A DNA stretch of 42,613 nt from DYGX01 sp035325905. GTDB lineage: Bacteria; Chloroflexota; Anaerolineae; Aggregatilineales; Aggregatilineaceae. Below, in pieces: positions 40,127 to 42,613 of this stretch. The stretch lies in contig DAOKYY010000027.1 of the NCBI GenBank assembly GCA_035325905.1, positions 1 to 42,613 on the forward strand. Reading direction: 5' to 3'. Positions within the stretch are counted from its first letter, which is position 1. Each line of letters starts with the position of its first letter. Under the pieces are notes generated by a model. That model was not told the DNA's origin, did not search any database, and saw only the letters and a program-made list of their open reading frames with translations. Position numbers and translations under genes: made by a program.

Positions 40127-40441
40127 ATGTATATCGTGCATGTGCACTGCCACGTCAAACCGGACGCGATTGAGGAGTTCCGCCGCATCAGCATCGAGAA
40201 CGCGCGCCACAGCGTCCAGGAGCCGGGCTGCGCGCGCTTCGACGTGATCCAGCAGGCCGACGACCCGACGCGCTTCGTGCTGGTCGAGGTCTACCGCACC
40301 CCCGACGACCCGGCGCGCCACCGTGAAACCGCGCATTACCAGGCGTGGGCGGCGGCAGTGGGGGACCTGCTGGCCGAGCCGCGCAGCAAGACCGTTTTCG
40401 CCAATGTGTATCCGGGCGAAGACGGGTGGGATTCGGCGTGA
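40127..40441 (+). CDS. antibiotic biosynthesis monooxygenase (ABM) domain protein
   Basis: This 104-residue protein has the small ferredoxin-like ABM fold: YIVHVHCHVKPDAIEEFRRI, NARHSVQEPGCARFDVIQQADDPTRFVLVEVY and HRETAHYQAWAAAV. The pattern is close to YgiN/LsrG-type proteins, which act as dimeric quinol or sugar-derived-substrate oxygenases or isomerases. ATG 40127 is preceded by AAGGAG. Its stop overlaps the GTG of the alcohol dehydrogenase gene (GTGA), so the two proteins are probably translationally coupled and act in one pathway. No substrate can be assigned. Confidence 0.87.
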   Translation: MYIVHVHCHVKPDAIEEFRRISIENARHSVQEPGCARFDVIQQADDPTRFVLVEVYRTPDDPARHRETAHYQAWAAAVGDLLAEPRSKTVFANVYPGEDGWDSA

Positions 40442-41595
40442 AACGCTTCGAGTTCGCCACCGCCGGGCGGATTATCTTCGGGGCGGGCGCGCTGCGCGAA
40501 GCGGGGGCGCTCGCGGCCTCGCTCGGACGGCGCGCGCTGGTCGTGACCGGCGCCGATCCGGATCGCGCCGCGCCGCTGATCGAGCGGCTGGACGCGGCGG
40601 ATGTGTCGTGGGTGCGCTTCGCGGTCCCGACCGAGCCAACCGTCCGGCTGGTGCAGGAGGGCGCGGCGCGGGCGCGCGAGGCCGGGTGCGACCTGGTGAT
40701 CGCGTTCGGCGGCGGCAGCGCGATCGACGCGGGGAAAGCGATCGCCGCGCTGCTGACGAACCCCGGCGACCCGCTCGACTATCTCGAAGTTGTCGGGCGC
40801 GGCCAGGCGCTCTCGCAGCCCGCCGCGCCGATGATCGCGATCCCGACCACGGCCGGGACCGGCGCGGAAGTCACGCGCAACGCCGTGCTCGCCGTGCCGG
40901 AGCGGCGCGTCAAGGTTAGCCTGCGCAGCCCGCTGATGTTGCCGCGCGCCGCGCTGGTCGACCCGGAGCTGACGTACAACCTGCCGCCAGAGATCACCGC
41001 CTACACCGGGCTGGACGCGCTGACGCAGGTGATCGAGCCGTTCGTCTCGCGCAAGGCCAACCCGCTGACCGACGCGCTGTGCCGCGCGGCGATTCCGCAG
41101 GCGGCGCGATCGCTGCCGCGCGCCTATGCGGACGGTCAAGATACCGCCGCCCGCGACGAGATGGCATTCGTCAGCCTGTGCGGCGGGCTGGCGCTGGCGA
41201 ACGCCGGGCTGGGCGCGGTGCACGGCTTCGCCGGGCCGCTCGGCGGCACGTTCGACGCGCCACATGGCGCGATCTGCGCCGCGCTGCTGCCGCACGTGAT
41301 GGCCGCTAACAGCGCGGTCCTGGCCGCGCGCCAGCCCGACAGCCCGGTCCTCGACCGCTACGCCGAGATCGCGCGGCTGCTAACGGGCCGGGTGGATGCC
41401 ACGCCCGCCGACGGCGCGCTCTGGGTCGCGGACCTGGTCGACACGCTCGGCATTCCGCCGCTGAGCCGCTACGGGCTGACCGAGGCTGACTTCCCCGCGC
41501 TGATCGACGCGTCGGCGCGCGCCAGCTCGATGCAGGCCAACCCGGTCGAGCTGACCCGCGACGACATGGCCGCAATCCTGCGCCGGGCGAGCTAG
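40438..41595 (+). CDS. iron-type (group III) alcohol dehydrogenase
   Basis: This 385-residue enzyme has the Fe-ADH fold. The dinucleotide-binding segment is VIAFGGGSAIDAGKAIA (about 88-104), with PTTAGTGAEVTRNAV (136-150). The metal-binding region includes D193 in GLDALTQVIEPF, H262 in AVHGFAGPLGG and H276 in DAPHGAIC. The position equivalent to His200 of FucO is Q197 here, so one of the four usual metal ligands is changed. Family reaction: NAD(P)-dependent interconversion of alcohols and aldehydes. The GTG at 40438 is chosen because it gives the family N-terminus and a four-base overlap with the ABM gene; an upstream in-frame ATG lies inside that gene. Confidence 0.88.
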   Translation: MKRFEFATAGRIIFGAGALREAGALAASLGRRALVVTGADPDRAAPLIERLDAADVSWVRFAVPTEPTVRLVQEGAARAREAGCDLVIAFGGGSAIDAGKAIAALLTNPGDPLDYLEVVGRGQALSQPAAPMIAIPTTAGTGAEVTRNAVLAVPERRVKVSLRSPLMLPRAALVDPELTYNLPPEITAYTGLDALTQVIEPFVSRKANPLTDALCRAAIPQAARSLPRAYADGQDTAARDEMAFVSLCGGLALANAGLGAVHGFAGPLGGTFDAPHGAICAALLPHVMAANSAVLAARQPDSPVLDRYAEIARLLTGRVDATPADGALWVADLVDTLGIPPLSRYGLTEADFPALIDASARASSMQANPVELTRDDMAAILRRAS

Positions 41596-41603
41596 CGGCT
41601 TCT

Positions 41604-42497
41604 ATGCCCCGCTGGCAGGCGGACCTCGCGCTGGGCATTATCGCGCTGATCTGGGGATCGACCTTCGTCCTCGTCAAGAACGCGCTTGATACGGTCGGGC
41701 CGCTGACGTTCGTCGGCTTGCGCTTCGCGCTGGCAGCGGCGTTCCTGACGCTCTTCTTCTCCCGGCGTGCGCGCGGCCTGGCGCGAGCCGACTGGCAGGT
41801 CGGGGCGCTGCTGGGCATCCTGCTGGCGCTGGGGTATGTCTTCCAGACCATCGGGCTGCAAACCACCACCAGCGCCAAGGCCGGGTTTATCACCGGCATG
41901 AGCGTCGTGATCGTGCCCATCATGGCGACGCTGCTGCTGCGCCGCCCGCCCGGTCGCTGGGCCGTGGCCGGAATCGCCGTCGCGACGATAGGATTGGCGC
42001 TGCTGACGCTCAACGCCGATCTGAGCGTGCAGAGCGGCGATCTGTGGGTGCTGGCCTGTGCGGTCGCCTTCGCGCTGCATATCGTGGTGATCGCCCGCTA
42101 CTCGCAGCGGCACGACCCGGTGCGCCTCACTCTGGCGCAGCTGGTGATTGTCGCCCTCTTCGCCACGGTCGCCGCGTTCGTCTTCGAGACGCCGCGCCTC
42201 AATCTGCCCGTGAAGACCTGGGCGGCGCTGGCTTTCATGGGCGTTGTGGCGACGGCGCTGGTCTTCAGCGTGCAGGTGTATGTCCAGCGTTTTACCACGC
42301 CGACGCATACCGCGCTGCTGTTTAGCCTGGAGCCGGTCTTCGCCGCGCTGTTCGGCTGGTGGTGGGCCGGCGAGCAGCTTGGCGCGCGGGCGCTGCTGGG
42401 CTGCGGGCTGATCCTGCTCGGCATGATCGTCGCGGAGCTGGGCGACGGGGCCGAGCCGCAGCCGCAGCCTGTAGCACTTGTTATACCGGACTCATAG
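41604..42497 (+). CDS. EamA-family (DMT superfamily) transporter
   Basis: This 297-residue membrane protein has ten predicted helices arranged as two EamA repeats. The first starts LALGIIALIWGSTFVLVKNAL with PLTFVGLRFALAAAFL. The second starts LWVLACAVAFALHIVVIARYS and ends with TPTHTALLFSLEPVFAALFGWWWAGEQL, a typical C-terminal EamA block. Members export amino acids, metabolites or toxic compounds, or act in drug/metabolite transport. The start is close behind the alcohol dehydrogenase stop (eight bases). No specific substrate is indicated. Confidence 0.9.
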   Translation: MPRWQADLALGIIALIWGSTFVLVKNALDTVGPLTFVGLRFALAAAFLTLFFSRRARGLARADWQVGALLGILLALGYVFQTIGLQTTTSAKAGFITGMSVVIVPIMATLLLRRPPGRWAVAGIAVATIGLALLTLNADLSVQSGDLWVLACAVAFALHIVVIARYSQRHDPVRLTLAQLVIVALFATVAAFVFETPRLNLPVKTWAALAFMGVVATALVFSVQVYVQRFTTPTHTALLFSLEPVFAALFGWWWAGEQLGARALLGCGLILLGMIVAELGDGAEPQPQPVALVIPDS

Positions 42498-42558
42498 TAA
42501 TAATAACAAGGGAGTTGAAAGGGGAATCTGTGTGAATTACCAACTCCAGGGCAGAGGG

Positions 42559-42600
42559 CGTCCATGAAGTGCCTCATGGACGCGCCCGATTTCTTTTTTA
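42559..42600 (+). terminator. rho-independent terminator after the EamA gene
   Basis: CGTCCATGA (42559-42567) pairs with TCATGGACG (42574-42582). The stem is followed by CGCCCGAT and a T-rich run TTTCTTTTTTA, ending the operon that begins at 40127. Confidence 0.85.
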
Positions 42601-42613
42601 CACAGCCCAATGT

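Noticed and set aside
42098..42610. 170-codon minus-strand frame at the right edge
   Set aside because: It overlaps the EamA gene and its terminator and has no family features.

Overview
The window looks like chromosomal DNA from a GC-rich environmental bacterium, most plausibly a member of the Chloroflexota (Anaerolineae-like). This is an inference from the gene mix: CUT1 sugar transporters led by a LacI regulator, a giant PKD/beta-propeller surface protein, LolD/FtsX-type ABC modules, secreted c-type cytochromes, and no outer-membrane biogenesis genes. No rRNA, tRNA, CRISPR array, transposase or phage gene was seen.

Layout. (1) 78-2195: end of an envelope polysaccharide cluster, a SAM methyltransferase and a Wzx-like flippase. 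(2) 2283-3956 (-): a secreted pentaheme cytochrome c. (3) 4070-11816 (-): a LacI-regulated carbohydrate operon (regulator, binding protein, two permeases, ATPase, GH125-like glycosidase). It is driven by a promoter whose spacer is filled by a perfect 16-bp operator. (4) 12019-17943: further sugar genes, namely a GH13_18 phosphorylase and a DUF4432 aldose-epimerase-like protein (-), then a xylulokinase-type FGGY kinase and a GHMP sugar kinase (+). (5) 18030-25541 (-): a 1752-residue PKD/PD40 surface protein, a STAS protein and two paralogous LolD-type ATPases with no permease beside them. (6) 25937-32406 (+): an Opp/Dpp-type ABC system with a Tat-type binding protein and a fused double ATPase, then a DUF5996 protein. 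(7) 32463-35893: a tandem duplication of an ethylbenzene-dehydrogenase-type (EB_dh) haem protein gene. (8) 35858-36517 (-): a Lon N-terminal-domain protein. (9) 36825-39994 (+): a LolD/FtsX-type ABC pair behind a consensus promoter. (10) 40127-42497 (+): an ABM-domain protein, an iron-type alcohol dehydrogenase and an EamA transporter.

The most notable locus is region 7. Two secreted EB_dh/cytochrome-c-like proteins lie in tandem. Each is preceded by an FNR/CRP-type box (TTGAC-N4-GTCAA and TTGAC-N4-ATCAA) exactly 30 bp, centre to centre, upstream of a conserved -10-like element, which is class II activator geometry. The repeat unit carries a fossil of the 3' end of the neighbouring Lon-domain gene, which fixes the duplication boundary. 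A 158-bp block over the ribosome-binding site and signal peptide is perfectly identical between copies although the rest has diverged, suggesting gene conversion or strong constraint. The region also looks less GC-biased than its surroundings. I read it as an oxygen- or redox-responsive haem-protein pair; partner oxidoreductase subunits are not in the window.

The sugar regions (3 and 4) can be read as one catabolic island: import of a glycoside by a CUT1 transporter, cleavage by a GH125-like hydrolase and a glycoside phosphorylase, and phosphorylation of released sugars by FGGY and GHMP kinases. The true substrate cannot be fixed from sequence alone; glucosylglycerate or a sucrose-like glucoside is the best guess from the GH13_18 member.
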